DNA from: an uncultured Clostridia bacterium
Lineage (GTDB): Bacteria; Bacillota; Clostridia; Oscillospirales; Acutalibacteraceae
Assembly (NCBI GenBank): GCA_947166625.1
Contig: CAMVEX010000021.1
Span: 1-45,329 of the forward strand
Length of the DNA stretch: 45,329 bases
Reading direction: 5' to 3'
Positions 16,335-25,917 of the stretch are shown here, one piece after another. The position numbers and the translations under genes are program-made. Under the pieces are notes generated by a model. That model saw only the letters and a list, made by a program, of their open reading frames with translations, made no database searches and was not told the origin of the DNA. How positions within the stretch are numbered: the stretch's first letter is position 1; each line of letters begins with the position of its first letter.

Positions 16335-16895
16335 ATGTCTTTCAAAAGTCTGATATCCGGGATCCCCGATATCAAGGATATGGATGTCGATAAAGAAAAA
16401 GAGAATATACTCGAGTTTTGCGAAATAGGCAGGGATATACTCACTCACCCGAGATATGAAGAAATGAAGGAGTATAATCATCACGGCGATGTAAGCTGCC
16501 ATTTTCACACCCTCTTTGTGGCTTATATCACATACAAGACCTGCCTTCATACCGATTGCAACACCGTCGAAGCCACCCGCGCGGCGATGCTCCATGATTT
16601 TTATCTTTATAATTGGCATATCGTCAAGCACGATGAGCTTCACGCCTTTTATCATCCGAAAGAAGCGCTGAAAAACGCCGAGCATTATTTCGGCAGGCTC
16701 TCGGATTTGCAGAGAGATATGATCCTCGCCCACATGTGGCCGATGCATCTCACGCCTCCCCGCTCAGCGGAGGGAATGATCCTCACCGCGGCGGATAAAA
16801 TCTGCGCAAGCTTTGATTTTATGAAGGTGAGTGAAAAGTTTATACCCATCTACAACAAAATCAATGAGGTGGTGAGCGGGTATGAAAATAATTAA
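16335..16895 (+). CDS. HD-domain phosphohydrolase-like protein
   Basis: A 186-residue HD-superfamily protein. The metal-binding pattern is visible as H near VSCHFHTLFVAY and the HD pair in AAMLHDFYLYNWH, with a later D in LTAADKIC. Such proteins hydrolyse phosphate esters, often of nucleotides; the substrate here is unknown. ATG 16335 follows GAGGAA. Its end overlaps the next membrane-protein gene by 14 bp, so the two are translationally coupled. Confidence 0.85.
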   Translation: MSFKSLISGIPDIKDMDVDKEKENILEFCEIGRDILTHPRYEEMKEYNHHGDVSCHFHTLFVAYITYKTCLHTDCNTVEATRAAMLHDFYLYNWHIVKHDELHAFYHPKEALKNAEHYFGRLSDLQRDMILAHMWPMHLTPPRSAEGMILTAADKICASFDFMKVSEKFIPIYNKINEVVSGYENN

Positions 16896-17784
16896 CTTCA
16901 CGGTCAATTATTTCCTTATTTTCATTCTTTTCAGCGTTGTCGGCTGGATCTATGAAACGGTCATGTATGCCTTTCGCGATAAAACGGCGGTCAAGAGGGG
17001 GTTCCTTTTCGGACCTCTTTGCCCGATTTACGGCTCCGGCGTTGTGATAAGCTCGCTCGTTTTGTATGGCAGGATCTCGGATTATTTTGCCCGATTCGGC
17101 GATATCAAGCATTTTATCGCCCTGTTTTTCATAGGTATGACGCTCTGCACCGTGCTCGAATATATAACGAGCTATGTGCTTGAGAAGGCGTTTCATACCA
17201 GGTGGTGGGATTATTCATACAAGACCTTTCAGATAAAGGGCAGAATATGTATGACCAGCTCTCTCGGCTTCGGCCTCGGGATAGCCGTGCTCATAAAGTA
17301 TGTTTTGCCATACGTATTCTATGTGCTCAACGATGTGATCCCCGCGGCTCCCAAATACATAACCGCATTCGTTATCTATTCCGTTTTGATAGTGGATGTC
17401 GCCCTCACCATACAGAGCCTTAAAGATGTTGTCAAAGCGCTCAAAGAGGTCGAGCAATATGCGGTTGACAGATCGCAATACGGTATCGACAAGGCTCACG
17501 ATAAGATTTCCGTTATCATAGAGCCTGTAAAAGCCGTGCCCGGCGAGATCGGCGACAGAATGCGCAGCAACGAGCAGATAGAGGCTCTTATTGAAAAACT
17601 CAGCGGAAACAATTCTCTTCTCAACAGGGCAAGGCACTATTTCCCGATGTTCAAGAGCGATAAATATCAGGAGGCAATAGACCTCATCTTCCCCAAAGCG
17701 GATGAAGAGGAGCTGAGGAAGAAAAAAGAGAAAAAGAAAAAAATCAGATCGGGCAAGCCCGTAAACCTCGATGAGGAAGAATAG
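16882..17784 (+). CDS. CmpB-like putative ABC-transporter permease family membrane protein
   Basis: A 300-residue membrane protein of the family called ABC_trans_CmpB (PF06541). Its hallmarks are GWIYET, KRGFLFGPLCPIYG, TVLEYITSYVLEKAF, RWWDYS and KGRICMTSSL. Five or six hydrophobic segments lie in the first 180 residues, followed by a charged cytoplasmic tail with a lysine/glutamate run near the end. No ATPase or binding protein is adjacent, so a transport role rests on the family name only. The ATG lies inside the HD gene; GGTGGTGAGCGGG may serve as ribosome binding site. Confidence 0.85.
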   Translation: MKIINFTVNYFLIFILFSVVGWIYETVMYAFRDKTAVKRGFLFGPLCPIYGSGVVISSLVLYGRISDYFARFGDIKHFIALFFIGMTLCTVLEYITSYVLEKAFHTRWWDYSYKTFQIKGRICMTSSLGFGLGIAVLIKYVLPYVFYVLNDVIPAAPKYITAFVIYSVLIVDVALTIQSLKDVVKALKEVEQYAVDRSQYGIDKAHDKISVIIEPVKAVPGEIGDRMRSNEQIEALIEKLSGNNSLLNRARHYFPMFKSDKYQEAIDLIFPKADEEELRKKKEKKKKIRSGKPVNLDEEE

Positions 17785-17794
17785 AGATAAAAGG

Positions 17795-17822
17795 AGAACC
17801 CGCACCTTTCGGTGCGGGTTCT
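17795..17822 (-). terminator. Intrinsic terminator of the XRE gene
   Basis: Perfect 12-bp stem (17795-17806 with 17811-17822) and 4-nt loop. The T-rich tail (CCTTTTATC) is on the minus strand; the plus-strand side lacks one, although the convergent CmpB-like gene ends 11 bp away. Confidence 0.75.
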
Positions 17823-17854
17823 CTGAGGAGTTGTATATAAAGGGGTAGGAGTTG

Positions 17855-18103
17855 TCAATACTTAATGCCGAGCAGATCGTTCACGCTGATTTTAAGCACC
17901 TCGGCGAAGGCTTTTAATTCGTAGTCATTTACACCGCGAATCTGACCTTCTATCTTTGAAAGCCCTGAAGCATTGAGATCAATGCCCTTTTCTCTGAGTG
18001 CAAACAATAACTCAAACTGCTTCATCTCAAGCTCTTTACGCCTGATTTCGATTTTTGCGCCTACGATGTTTTTATCGCCGAGCGCCTGTTTTCTTATTCT
18101 CAT
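17855..18103 (-). CDS. Small XRE-family helix-turn-helix regulator
   Basis: An 82-residue single-domain DNA-binding protein. The helix-turn-helix is seen in MKQFELLFALREKGIDLNASGLSKIEGQ, followed by the usual ELKAFAEVLKISVNDLLG ending. GGAGG lies just upstream of ATG 18103; a longer in-frame extension to 18184 covers the promoter and is not believed. It is a monocistronic gene with its own promoter and terminator. Its target is unknown; autoregulation or control of a neighbour is only a guess. Confidence 0.88.
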   Translation of the reverse strand: MRIRKQALGDKNIVGAKIEIRRKELEMKQFELLFALREKGIDLNASGLSKIEGQIRGVNDYELKAFAEVLKISVNDLLGIKY

Positions 18104-18174
18104 AATAACCTCCGGGGTTTTATTAAATTGCTTTGAAATGCAACTTTTTTCCCTGAATGGCATCCTATGGCCTG

Positions 18175-18203
18175 ATTGTAACACATAAATTCGCCGTTTG
18201 CAA
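18175..18203 (-). promoter_or_regulatory. Sigma-A promoter of the XRE gene
   Basis: On the minus strand: TTGCAA (18198-18203), 17-bp spacer, TACAAT (18175-18180) with an upstream TG. Confidence 0.7.
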
Positions 18204-18313
18204 GTGTTTTTTCAAATTTTTCAGCATTTTTAATCATTTATTCATTTTTAATTCCTTTTTCGCCGAATATGCCCCGATTCTGCGCGGCTTGATAAAAATT
18301 TACATATAACATA

Positions 18314-18342
18314 TTGAATTGTTATTTTCTCTATTATATAAT
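18314..18342 (+). promoter_or_regulatory. Sigma-A promoter of the pncB operon
   Basis: TTGAAT (18314-18319), 17-bp spacer, TATAAT (18337-18342). Confidence 0.82.
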
Positions 18343-18372
18343 AAAAAAGAATATGTTTGACGGAGGCGCTTT

Positions 18373-19824
18373 ATGAGCAGCTTTGATGTTAAAAGAAATC
18401 TTACCATGCTGACCGATTTTTATGAAATAACAATGGCAAACGGATATTTCAAACACGGCCACAGGGATACCACCGCGTTTTTTGATATGTTTTTCAGAAG
18501 CATTCCCGATAAAGGCGGCTTTGCGATCATGGCGGGAGTGGAACAGCTCGCGGAGTATCTTAAAAATCTCAAATTCTCATCGGAGGATATAGATTACCTT
18601 CGTTCAAGAGGATTCGGAGAGGAATTCCTCGATTATCTGGCGAATTTTCATTTTGATTGCGATGTATGGGCTGTCCCGGAGGGCACGCCGATATTCCCGG
18701 GCGAGCCGATAGTCAAGGTGAGGGGCCCCGTGATACAGGCGCAGTTTATAGAGACTATGGTGCTGCTCTGCATCAATCATCAGAGCCTCATCGCCACAAA
18801 AGCAAACAGGATCGTCAGGGCGGCGCAGGGCAGAGCCATTATGGAGTTCGGCTCACGCAGAGCCCAGGGATGGGACGGCGCGATTTACGGCGCGAGAGCC
18901 GCCTGCATCGGCGGCTGCGTTGGCACCGCCTGCACCATAAGCGATCAGGCGTTCGGTACACCCGCTCTGGGTACTATGGCCCATTCATGGGTCCAGCTTT
19001 TTGACAGCGAGTATGAGGCTTTTAAGGCATACGCGCTTGAATATCCCGATGCCTGCACCCTGCTGGTCGATACATATAATGTTTTGAAGAGCGGCATCCC
19101 CAATGCAATTAAATGCTTTGATGAGGTGCTCAAGCCCATGGGCAAGCGCCCGAAAGGCGTCAGGATCGACAGCGGAGATATAGCTTATCTCTCACGCAAG
19201 GCGCGAAAAATGCTCGATGACGCCGGATATCCGGATTGCACGATAGTCGCCTCAAATTCGCTCGATGAATATATCATCAGGGATATGCTGCTGCAAGATG
19301 CTAAGATCGATTCTTTCGGAGTGGGCGAGAGGCTCATCACTTCATCCTCAAGCCCTGTTTTCGGCGGTGTTTACAAGCTTGTCGCCGTTGAGAAAGGCGG
19401 GGAAATAATACCCAAAATCAAAATCAGTGAGAATGTTGCCAAGATCACGACCCCCGGCGATAAAAAGGTTTACAGGATTTATGATAAAGAAACCGGCAAA
19501 GCCGAGGCCGATCTCATAGCGTTTACGGATGAAATCATTGATTTTTCCGAGCCTCTCACTCTGTTTGACCCCAATTTCACATGGAAGAAAAAGACTTTTG
19601 AAAATTACACTGTCCGCGAGCTCCTTGAGCCGATATTCGCGGGCGGAGAATGCCTCTACAAATTCAAAACTCTCGATGAAACCAAAAAATATTGCCGCGA
19701 GCAGATGAATACGCTCTGGGACGAAGTGCTCAGATTTGAAAATCCTCATAACTACTATGTCGATCTTTCCGATAAGCTGTGGCAGAAGAAACACGATATG
19801 ATCGAAGAAAACAGAAGTATATGA
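18373..19824 (+). CDS. pncB: Nicotinate phosphoribosyltransferase
   Basis: A 483-residue NAPRTase, converting nicotinate and PRPP to nicotinate mononucleotide in NAD salvage. Recognisable parts are LTDFYEITMANGYF at the N terminus, the EFGSRRAQGWDGA segment, GTMAHSWVQ, and the barrel motif KGVRIDSGDIAYLS. Length fits the long NAPRTase form. GGAGG precedes the ATG. It heads an operon with a metallophosphoesterase (4-bp ATGA overlap) and a YfhO-type protein. Confidence 0.97.
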   Translation: MSSFDVKRNLTMLTDFYEITMANGYFKHGHRDTTAFFDMFFRSIPDKGGFAIMAGVEQLAEYLKNLKFSSEDIDYLRSRGFGEEFLDYLANFHFDCDVWAVPEGTPIFPGEPIVKVRGPVIQAQFIETMVLLCINHQSLIATKANRIVRAAQGRAIMEFGSRRAQGWDGAIYGARAACIGGCVGTACTISDQAFGTPALGTMAHSWVQLFDSEYEAFKAYALEYPDACTLLVDTYNVLKSGIPNAIKCFDEVLKPMGKRPKGVRIDSGDIAYLSRKARKMLDDAGYPDCTIVASNSLDEYIIRDMLLQDAKIDSFGVGERLITSSSSPVFGGVYKLVAVEKGGEIIPKIKISENVAKITTPGDKKVYRIYDKETGKAEADLIAFTDEIIDFSEPLTLFDPNFTWKKKTFENYTVRELLEPIFAGGECLYKFKTLDETKKYCREQMNTLWDEVLRFENPHNYYVDLSDKLWQKKHDMIEENRSI

Positions 19825-21011
19825 TTTTTTACCAAATTCACGGCTTTGTAAGGCGGGCGCTCATAAAAACGGGGCTGTTTTTTGAGAATCTCATATTTGA
19901 CGCCTGCGGCGGCAAACGGGCAAAACACTGCTTTGACAGAATGCCCTATGTGAAGCCCGTCGGCTCGGATGTTGTGATCCTGCGTGAAAACGGATATTCG
20001 ACCGATATAGCCAAAACGGATAAAAACGGCAATGTTGCAGACGGTGAATTCAGGATTCTCTCAACCTCCGATTTTCATCTTGAGGATGATTATAAGATAA
20101 ATAATAAGACCCTCGGCTTGTTTGCGAGGCAGATCGCCGACGCGCACCCCGATCTCGTTGTGATAACGGGCGATGTCGTTCAGACAAAATATCAGCAGAT
20201 CGATGCGATAAGATTTGCCCGTATGATGGAAAAGATCGGAGTTTACTGGACCATTGTATTCGGCAATCACGAGGTGAGAGAAGAAAAGGGCATTTATAAA
20301 TGGATGCTCGCGAGGAGCGTTTCCTCTTATCCTCATTGCCTTTGTAAAATCGGCCCCGATGATCTTTACGGCTACGCAAACCATACGATAAATATTTTCG
20401 GGCGCGGTGATAAGCTCAGAGAAACGCTGTTTTTCTTTGATTCCGGCAGGGATATCCGCGATAATTACCGTGCGGATTACGCTGTTCCCGCAGATATGCA
20501 GGGCTATGATTTTCTCAAACGAGAGCAGATAGAATTTTACGAAAACGAGCTTAAAAGGCTTAAAGATATTTACGGAATGCCGAGCTCGATAATGTTTATG
20601 CATATCCCGCTGTGTGAATATGCGGAAGTTTACGATGACGACGGCGAGGGCGGATTTATTCCCGGCAAAAATGCCGAAATTCTTTACGGCTGTCAATATG
20701 AAAGCGTCGGCTGTTCGCCGTTTAACAGCGGAATGTTTGATTCGATACTCCGTATGGGCAGCACCCGGGCTGTATTCGCCGGGCACGACCATATCAATAA
20801 CTGGTGCGCTCTCTTCAAAGGCGTTTATCTCGTCTATTCGCTCTCGGCCGATTATAAGCTCTATCATCTCGGCAACAGATTCGGGATGGACGAAAAAGAC
20901 TGGCTCCAGGGAGTTACCCTGACGGATATTCTGCCCGACGGCGGGCTCAGATTCACACCGAGCTATAACAGCAGATATATTGAAAATGTTTCCTCAAATA
21001 AGGAGGCTTAA
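19821..21011 (+). CDS. Calcineurin-like metallophosphoesterase
   Basis: A 396-residue protein with the metallophosphatase signatures DFH (in STSDFHLED), GDVV, GNHE, a later H in MFMHIP, and GHDH. These residues bind two metal ions. The start ATG overlaps the pncB stop as ATGA; an in-frame upstream start would extend into pncB. No signal peptide is evident, though the N terminus is mildly hydrophobic. Substrate unknown. It is the first of three such proteins in the window and resembles the one at 30151-31263. Confidence 0.9.
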   Translation: MIFYQIHGFVRRALIKTGLFFENLIFDACGGKRAKHCFDRMPYVKPVGSDVVILRENGYSTDIAKTDKNGNVADGEFRILSTSDFHLEDDYKINNKTLGLFARQIADAHPDLVVITGDVVQTKYQQIDAIRFARMMEKIGVYWTIVFGNHEVREEKGIYKWMLARSVSSYPHCLCKIGPDDLYGYANHTINIFGRGDKLRETLFFFDSGRDIRDNYRADYAVPADMQGYDFLKREQIEFYENELKRLKDIYGMPSSIMFMHIPLCEYAEVYDDDGEGGFIPGKNAEILYGCQYESVGCSPFNSGMFDSILRMGSTRAVFAGHDHINNWCALFKGVYLVYSLSADYKLYHLGNRFGMDEKDWLQGVTLTDILPDGGLRFTPSYNSRYIENVSSNKEA

Positions 21012-21012
21012 A

Positions 21013-24000
21013 ATGGAAAATAACAAACTCAAAAAGGAGTCCGTATTTTCGCGGTTTTTTAAGGGCAATTCATATTGCTGGCTCTCGATGCTCTGCACCG
21101 CGGCGATAATGATGCTCGTCTTTTATTGCTATAATCTCTTCCCGTTCGGTGAGACTACGATACTCAGAATGGATCTGTATCATCAATACGGGCCTCTTTT
21201 TGCCGAATTATATGACAGGGTGATGAATCTCAAGAGCTTCATTTATTCCTGGAATACCGGGCTCGGTTCGCCGTTCCTCGGCAATTATTTCAATTATCTT
21301 TCAAGCCCTACCGCGTTTATCATCCTCATTCTCGGCCATAAGAATATGCCCGAGGCGATCGCCGGTATGATCCTCGTCAAAGCGGCTCTCTCGGCGGCTT
21401 CGTTCACCTACTTTTTGAAAAAATCGCAGGGAAGGCGCGATTTTTCCACGGCTGCCTTCGGTGTGCTTTACGCCATGTGCGGTTATTTTGTGGCGTATTA
21501 CTGGAATGTAATGTGGCTGGACGCCATGGTTTTCTTCCCTCTTGTGATGTACGGCATCGAGAGGATCATAAATAAAAGAAAGCCCTCCGTCTATATCGCT
21601 TTCCTTACGCTCACCCTTCTGACAAACTACTATATGGGGTATATGGTCTGCATATTCTCCGTGATATATTTCATCGTCTATTTCTTCTCAAATTACGAAT
21701 TCGGCTCTTTTGCGCAGGATGCTCAGTTCTGTTATGATTCCGAGCATAATAAAAAATACACGGCCTCGGCGAAGCTCAAATCCAATATCTTGCTTCGCAG
21801 CGGCTTTACCTTCGCGTTTTCATCCCTCGCGGCGGGGTGCCTTGCCGCGGTATCGCTGATACCCGTGTATCTGATACTCCGCTCCTGCTCGGCAACATCC
21901 GGCTCAATGCCCGAAAACTACCGCTCATATTTTTCGGTGTTTGATTTCCTTGCGAATCATCTCGCCTCCGTTGACCCGACCATAAGGAGCAGCGGCGAGG
22001 ATGTAATGCCCAATGTCTATTGCGGGATCGGGACTCTGATACTTGTTCCGCTGTATATTTTCTCAAAGAGGATTTCGCTCAAAGAAAAGATAGGCAGCGT
22101 ATTCACTCTCGGACTGATGTTTTTCAGCTTCAATCTGAATTATCTCAACTATATATGGCACGGCTTCCATTTTCCCAACGATCTGCCCTACAGATTTTCG
22201 TTTATGTATTGCTTCCTCCTGCTTCTTATGGCATATAAGGCATACAAAAACCTGAATGAATATACCGGCAAACAGATCCTCGGGGTCGGCACGGCGCTGG
22301 TTTTCGCGGTGATTCTGATACAAAAGATCGGTTCCAAAAATGTCGAGGATATCACGGTGCTCCTCAGCGTCATATTCACCGTAACATACTGCCTTATCTT
22401 CTATCTGCTCAAGGATATCAAAAAGCAGAAATCCGCGATCGCGGTCATCCTGCTCTGCTGTGTGATTGCGGAAATCGCCTGCTCCAATACCGACAGATAT
22501 GTTATGAATCAGATAAAGCATACCTATACGGGCGATTATGATTCCTTCTGCGAGCTGAAATCAACGCTCGATGAGAAGGAGGAGGGCAAGTTTTACCGTA
22601 TGGAGCTCACTTATAACAGAGCCCGTATGGATCCCGCGTGGTACGGCTACAACGGTATCTCCACCTTCTCCTCGATGGCTTATGAAAAAATGTCAAATAT
22701 GCAGAGCAATCTCGGCCTCTACTCCAATTTTATCAACAGCTACACATATTATGTCCAGACCCCGGTCTATAATATGATGAATTCGCTCAAATATGTGGTC
22801 GATAACGATCCCAAGGTAACTATTACCGAGGATTATCTCAAAAAAGTTGCGGGAAACAGCAAATTCACGGCTTATGAAAATCAGTATTATCTGCCCATCG
22901 CCTTTGCCGTTGACAGCGAAATTAAAGAATGGTATGCGGGATATACAAATCCCTTCTCCGTCCAGAGCGAATGGTTTGATTTCGCGACGGGAGTCAGCGA
23001 TGTGTTTGAAAAAATAGAGATAGATCCCACAAGCGTCAAATACTTCAATATGAATGAAATCACCGCAGGCTTCGATACGGGAGATATGTATTTTGAAAAG
23101 AGCGGAGCAGGCGAAGGCGAGCTTGATTTTGATATTACCTGCCCCGAGGAAAGGCACTGCTACATCTTTGTCGATTCCGACAGTTTTGACAGCATAGTGA
23201 TCTCCAGGGCGGACGGCGGCGCCGTTACCCAGGAAACCGATGAGCCATATATCTACGATCTCGGTATTATCGGCCCCGAAGAGGCGGTCGAAATACAAAT
23301 AACCGTTCCCGAGGACGGTGACGATTACGGATATATGAATTTCTATCCGTATTATGTGAATGAAGAAAAGCTGGATGAGGGCTATGAGATCCTCAAAAAA
23401 TCCTCAATGAAAGTCAAATCGTTTGATGAAACAAAGATCACCGGCAGCATCAAAGCGGACAGGGATATGGTGATGTTTACCTCGATCCCCTATGATGAGG
23501 GCTGGCATGTAAAGATCGACGGCAAAGAAATTTCAAAGGATGATTACATCGCCCTTCAGGATGCTTATCTCTGCTTCAATCTGCCCAAGGGCGAGCATGA
23601 GATAGAGCTGAGCTTCACCCAGAGAGGTCTGCTCATCGGCGCGGCGATTTCGGGCGCGACCGTTATCCTGCTTATCGCGGCGGCAATTTTCTTCAGCATC
23701 CTTCGCAAAAAGCGCTCCGCAAAATATGCGGCAATGTGTGAAAAAGCCGAGAGCAATTATCAGCATGAGCTCCTGCTCGCCGAGAGGGCTAAATTCACCT
23801 CTTTTGATTATGACGATATTGATCTGAGCGAGCTTGATATGACAGAGCTTACGGGCTCGCCGGAAGTCCCCGTTCCCGAATCGGAGATACGCAGCGAAGA
23901 GCCTGCGGATACCGAGAATGATGAAGCTCAGCCCGCCGAAGCGGGATCCGGAACGGAAGATGACGGCGAAGATACACCCGATACCCCGGACGACGGATCG

Positions 24001-24066
24001 TCAGATCCTGCCGAAGAGGACGGAGCCGAAGAAGAAAAAGAAGATCCCGAGACAAAATCCGAATAA
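21013..24066 (+). CDS. YfhO family multi-pass membrane protein with acidic tail
   Basis: A 1017-residue membrane protein of the YfhO family. Visible features are the DLYHQYGPLFAELY and GLGSPFLGNYFNYLSSP motifs typical of the first loops, about 12-13 transmembrane helices, an extracellular region (about 500-850), and a final helix near 865-890. In Bacillus, YfhO takes part in glycosylating lipoteichoic acid. The last ~100 residues form a strongly acidic cytoplasmic tail rich in D, E and P, an unusual extension. AAGGAGG precedes ATG 21013; the upstream extension overlaps the metallophosphoesterase gene. Confidence 0.92.
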   Translation: MENNKLKKESVFSRFFKGNSYCWLSMLCTAAIMMLVFYCYNLFPFGETTILRMDLYHQYGPLFAELYDRVMNLKSFIYSWNTGLGSPFLGNYFNYLSSPTAFIILILGHKNMPEAIAGMILVKAALSAASFTYFLKKSQGRRDFSTAAFGVLYAMCGYFVAYYWNVMWLDAMVFFPLVMYGIERIINKRKPSVYIAFLTLTLLTNYYMGYMVCIFSVIYFIVYFFSNYEFGSFAQDAQFCYDSEHNKKYTASAKLKSNILLRSGFTFAFSSLAAGCLAAVSLIPVYLILRSCSATSGSMPENYRSYFSVFDFLANHLASVDPTIRSSGEDVMPNVYCGIGTLILVPLYIFSKRISLKEKIGSVFTLGLMFFSFNLNYLNYIWHGFHFPNDLPYRFSFMYCFLLLLMAYKAYKNLNEYTGKQILGVGTALVFAVILIQKIGSKNVEDITVLLSVIFTVTYCLIFYLLKDIKKQKSAIAVILLCCVIAEIACSNTDRYVMNQIKHTYTGDYDSFCELKSTLDEKEEGKFYRMELTYNRARMDPAWYGYNGISTFSSMAYEKMSNMQSNLGLYSNFINSYTYYVQTPVYNMMNSLKYVVDNDPKVTITEDYLKKVAGNSKFTAYENQYYLPIAFAVDSEIKEWYAGYTNPFSVQSEWFDFATGVSDVFEKIEIDPTSVKYFNMNEITAGFDTGDMYFEKSGAGEGELDFDITCPEERHCYIFVDSDSFDSIVISRADGGAVTQETDEPYIYDLGIIGPEEAVEIQITVPEDGDDYGYMNFYPYYVNEEKLDEGYEILKKSSMKVKSFDETKITGSIKADRDMVMFTSIPYDEGWHVKIDGKEISKDDYIALQDAYLCFNLPKGEHEIELSFTQRGLLIGAAISGATVILLIAAAIFFSILRKKRSAKYAAMCEKAESNYQHELLLAERAKFTSFDYDDIDLSELDMTELTGSPEVPVPESEIRSEEPADTENDEAQPAEAGSGTEDDGEDTPDTPDDGSSDPAEEDGAEEEKEDPETKSE

Positions 24067-24080
24067 ATTTCCAAAAGTCT

Positions 24081-24105
24081 GACCCTCCGCATTGAGCGGA
24101 GGGTC
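24081..24105. terminator. Hairpin between convergent genes, probable bidirectional terminator
   Basis: Perfect 10-bp stem (24081-24090 with 24096-24105) placed between the yfhO stop and the stop of the aconitase X small subunit. Tails are only moderately T-rich (minus: AGACTTTT; plus: AATTATGTG). Confidence 0.6.
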
Positions 24106-24126
24106 AATTATGTGTTATCAGATTTT

Positions 24127-24591
24127 TTAATCGACCGTAACGGTGCCGTCCTCGGCGACGGAAATCTTCATTCCGTCCTTGACATAATCAAGGAATTCCT
24201 GACCGAGGCAGTCAACGGTCACCATCGGCTTATCCGTCCATACGGCGGATAAAACCGCTCCTGCCGCCGCAAGGGAATCAATATGCTCCGAAAAGAGCAT
24301 ACATGCGGGCGCTTTGCCCATTGCATTCGCGCAATAAAGCACCATGCCGCCGGTGGTGGAGCCGATGGTCTGCGGCAGGCAGAGAGCCTTGCCGAGCATG
24401 GGCTTGCCGAAAAGATCCTTATTATTCTGATCATCGCATTCCGTCTGTTTGTATTTGTTGCCGATTATCGGGAAATCTCCGAATTGGAGAGCGCCCTGGA
24501 AGGAGGCGAGTGTGTTGAAACCGCCGTGAGAAACGAGAGCGGGAGCCTCGCAGACTCCGGCTACTACGGGACGACCTTTGAACTGTTTCAT
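24127..24591 (-). CDS. Aconitase X swivel domain / small subunit (DUF126)
   Basis: A 154-residue small subunit of an aconitase X-type dehydratase. The core GRPVVAGVCEAPALVSHGGFN, a glycine-rich GSTTGGMVLYC loop and the ending DYVKDGMKISV fit the DUF126 swivel domain. Its ATG overlaps the stop of the large subunit by four bases (ATGA), so subunits are made in step. Known members dehydrate cis-3-hydroxyproline (bacteria) or mevalonate 5-phosphate (archaea); which one, if either, applies here cannot be told. Confidence 0.87.
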   Translation of the reverse strand: MKQFKGRPVVAGVCEAPALVSHGGFNTLASFQGALQFGDFPIIGNKYKQTECDDQNNKDLFGKPMLGKALCLPQTIGSTTGGMVLYCANAMGKAPACMLFSEHIDSLAAAGAVLSAVWTDKPMVTVDCLGQEFLDYVKDGMKISVAEDGTVTVD

Positions 24592-25883
24592 TTTACGATA
24601 CCTCCCTTTGTCGTAATGATATCGAGAATCTCGGCGCTTGTGCAATATCTTGAGGTAGTGTAGGTCCTGAGCTTGTTGGAATTGGTGATCACGTTCTTCT
24701 TTTTGCAAAGCGGATTATTCATATACATCAGCGGGCAGATATAGCTGAGGACAACGCCCGTTTCTTTTAATTTTGCGCAGTTCGGAGTTTTTTCAAACGC
24801 TTCTATAACTCCGGGAGCAGCAGTGAAAACCGTGGGAACGCTGACTTTGGACAGACCGTTTTTCTTGAGATTTGCGCTGACGTTTTCGGTCCATTCGTTG
24901 AGCTGGGCAAGCGAGAGATGCGGGCAGCCCACAAAGCAAAGCTGCGCTGGCGCATTCTTATCCTTCCACATTACGGGATAATTGTTTTTAACTCCCTCAA
25001 GCTCGGCGTCATCTATAACATAAACCTTTGCGCCTTCGGCGATAAGAGACTCTCCCTGTTCAACGGCTTCGGGGGTGAGATTCTCTATATGATACAGACC
25101 GACCGCGCCGTTTGAGGCGGTTGCCGCGCCGAAATCCTTGAGATAAGCGCAGGTATCTCCGTCAAGCTCGGTGCCTATCCACTTATCAAGCCCTTTGATA
25201 TAGGGGACGTCTTCCATCACCTTCATGCCGATTGCCGAGCCGAGGATCTGCGCCTCGGGCTTTTTATCCGTCTTTACTTCAACGATCCATGTGGCTTTTC
25301 TGCCTTCATCGGTAAGCAGACCGAATGAGGGAACATAGCCGGCTATTGAGCCGAAAAGCTCTATTATACCGGAGTTTCTGTTGCAGCGTGCGCCGAGAAC
25401 GGAATTGGCGTAAACGACCGCCGAGGATTCTGCCCACGAAAGCACATCGCCCTTCCGGGGCTTGTTGCCTACCTCATCCATATAGCAGGTGCAGGTGTAG
25501 GAATCATCGTCAATAAGCCCTAAATCCCTGAGCTGCTTATCGTAGCTGTCCTGCATGGAATACATGAACTTCTTAAATACGAAATTCTCAAGGAAGCTTG
25601 CGGGAACATTCGGATCGAGAGGCTTGGGGTCAACTGAAAATTTCTGGCCCGATACCGCCGCCGCGCGGATGAGGGTATCCATCAGGTCATAAACGGGCTT
25701 CATTACCTTGAGACCGAAGCTCGTTACAAGGTGTCCGCGGTCACCGGTTACGGGGACGAGCTTATCGGCTCCGAATGCTTCGCCGTACATAATCAGGGTC
25801 TTCATTACCTTGGCGACGGTTTCACCCTTTGAGCCGTTAAGCAGGGCTTCCTGCTCGGGGGTAAGAGTCATTTTGTAATTCAT
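24588..25883 (-). CDS. Aconitase X catalytic domain / large subunit
   Basis: A 431-residue large subunit of aconitase X, a lyase related to aconitase. It begins with TLTPEQEALLNGSKGETVAKVM, typical of the family, and has YTCTCY and NSVLGARCNRNSG, whose cysteines fit iron-sulfur ligands, then CFVGCPHLSL. ATG 25883 follows GGAAGGA at eight bases. It lies 34 bp after trkH in a same-strand cluster. The substrate is unknown; cis-3-hydroxyproline is the best-known bacterial one. Confidence 0.88.
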   Translation of the reverse strand: MNYKMTLTPEQEALLNGSKGETVAKVMKTLIMYGEAFGADKLVPVTGDRGHLVTSFGLKVMKPVYDLMDTLIRAAAVSGQKFSVDPKPLDPNVPASFLENFVFKKFMYSMQDSYDKQLRDLGLIDDDSYTCTCYMDEVGNKPRKGDVLSWAESSAVVYANSVLGARCNRNSGIIELFGSIAGYVPSFGLLTDEGRKATWIVEVKTDKKPEAQILGSAIGMKVMEDVPYIKGLDKWIGTELDGDTCAYLKDFGAATASNGAVGLYHIENLTPEAVEQGESLIAEGAKVYVIDDAELEGVKNNYPVMWKDKNAPAQLCFVGCPHLSLAQLNEWTENVSANLKKNGLSKVSVPTVFTAAPGVIEAFEKTPNCAKLKETGVVLSYICPLMYMNNPLCKKKNVITNSNKLRTYTTSRYCTSAEILDIITTKGGIVK

Positions 25884-25917
25884 TCTACCAGTCCTTCCGA
25901 TATAATATATGTTTGGA

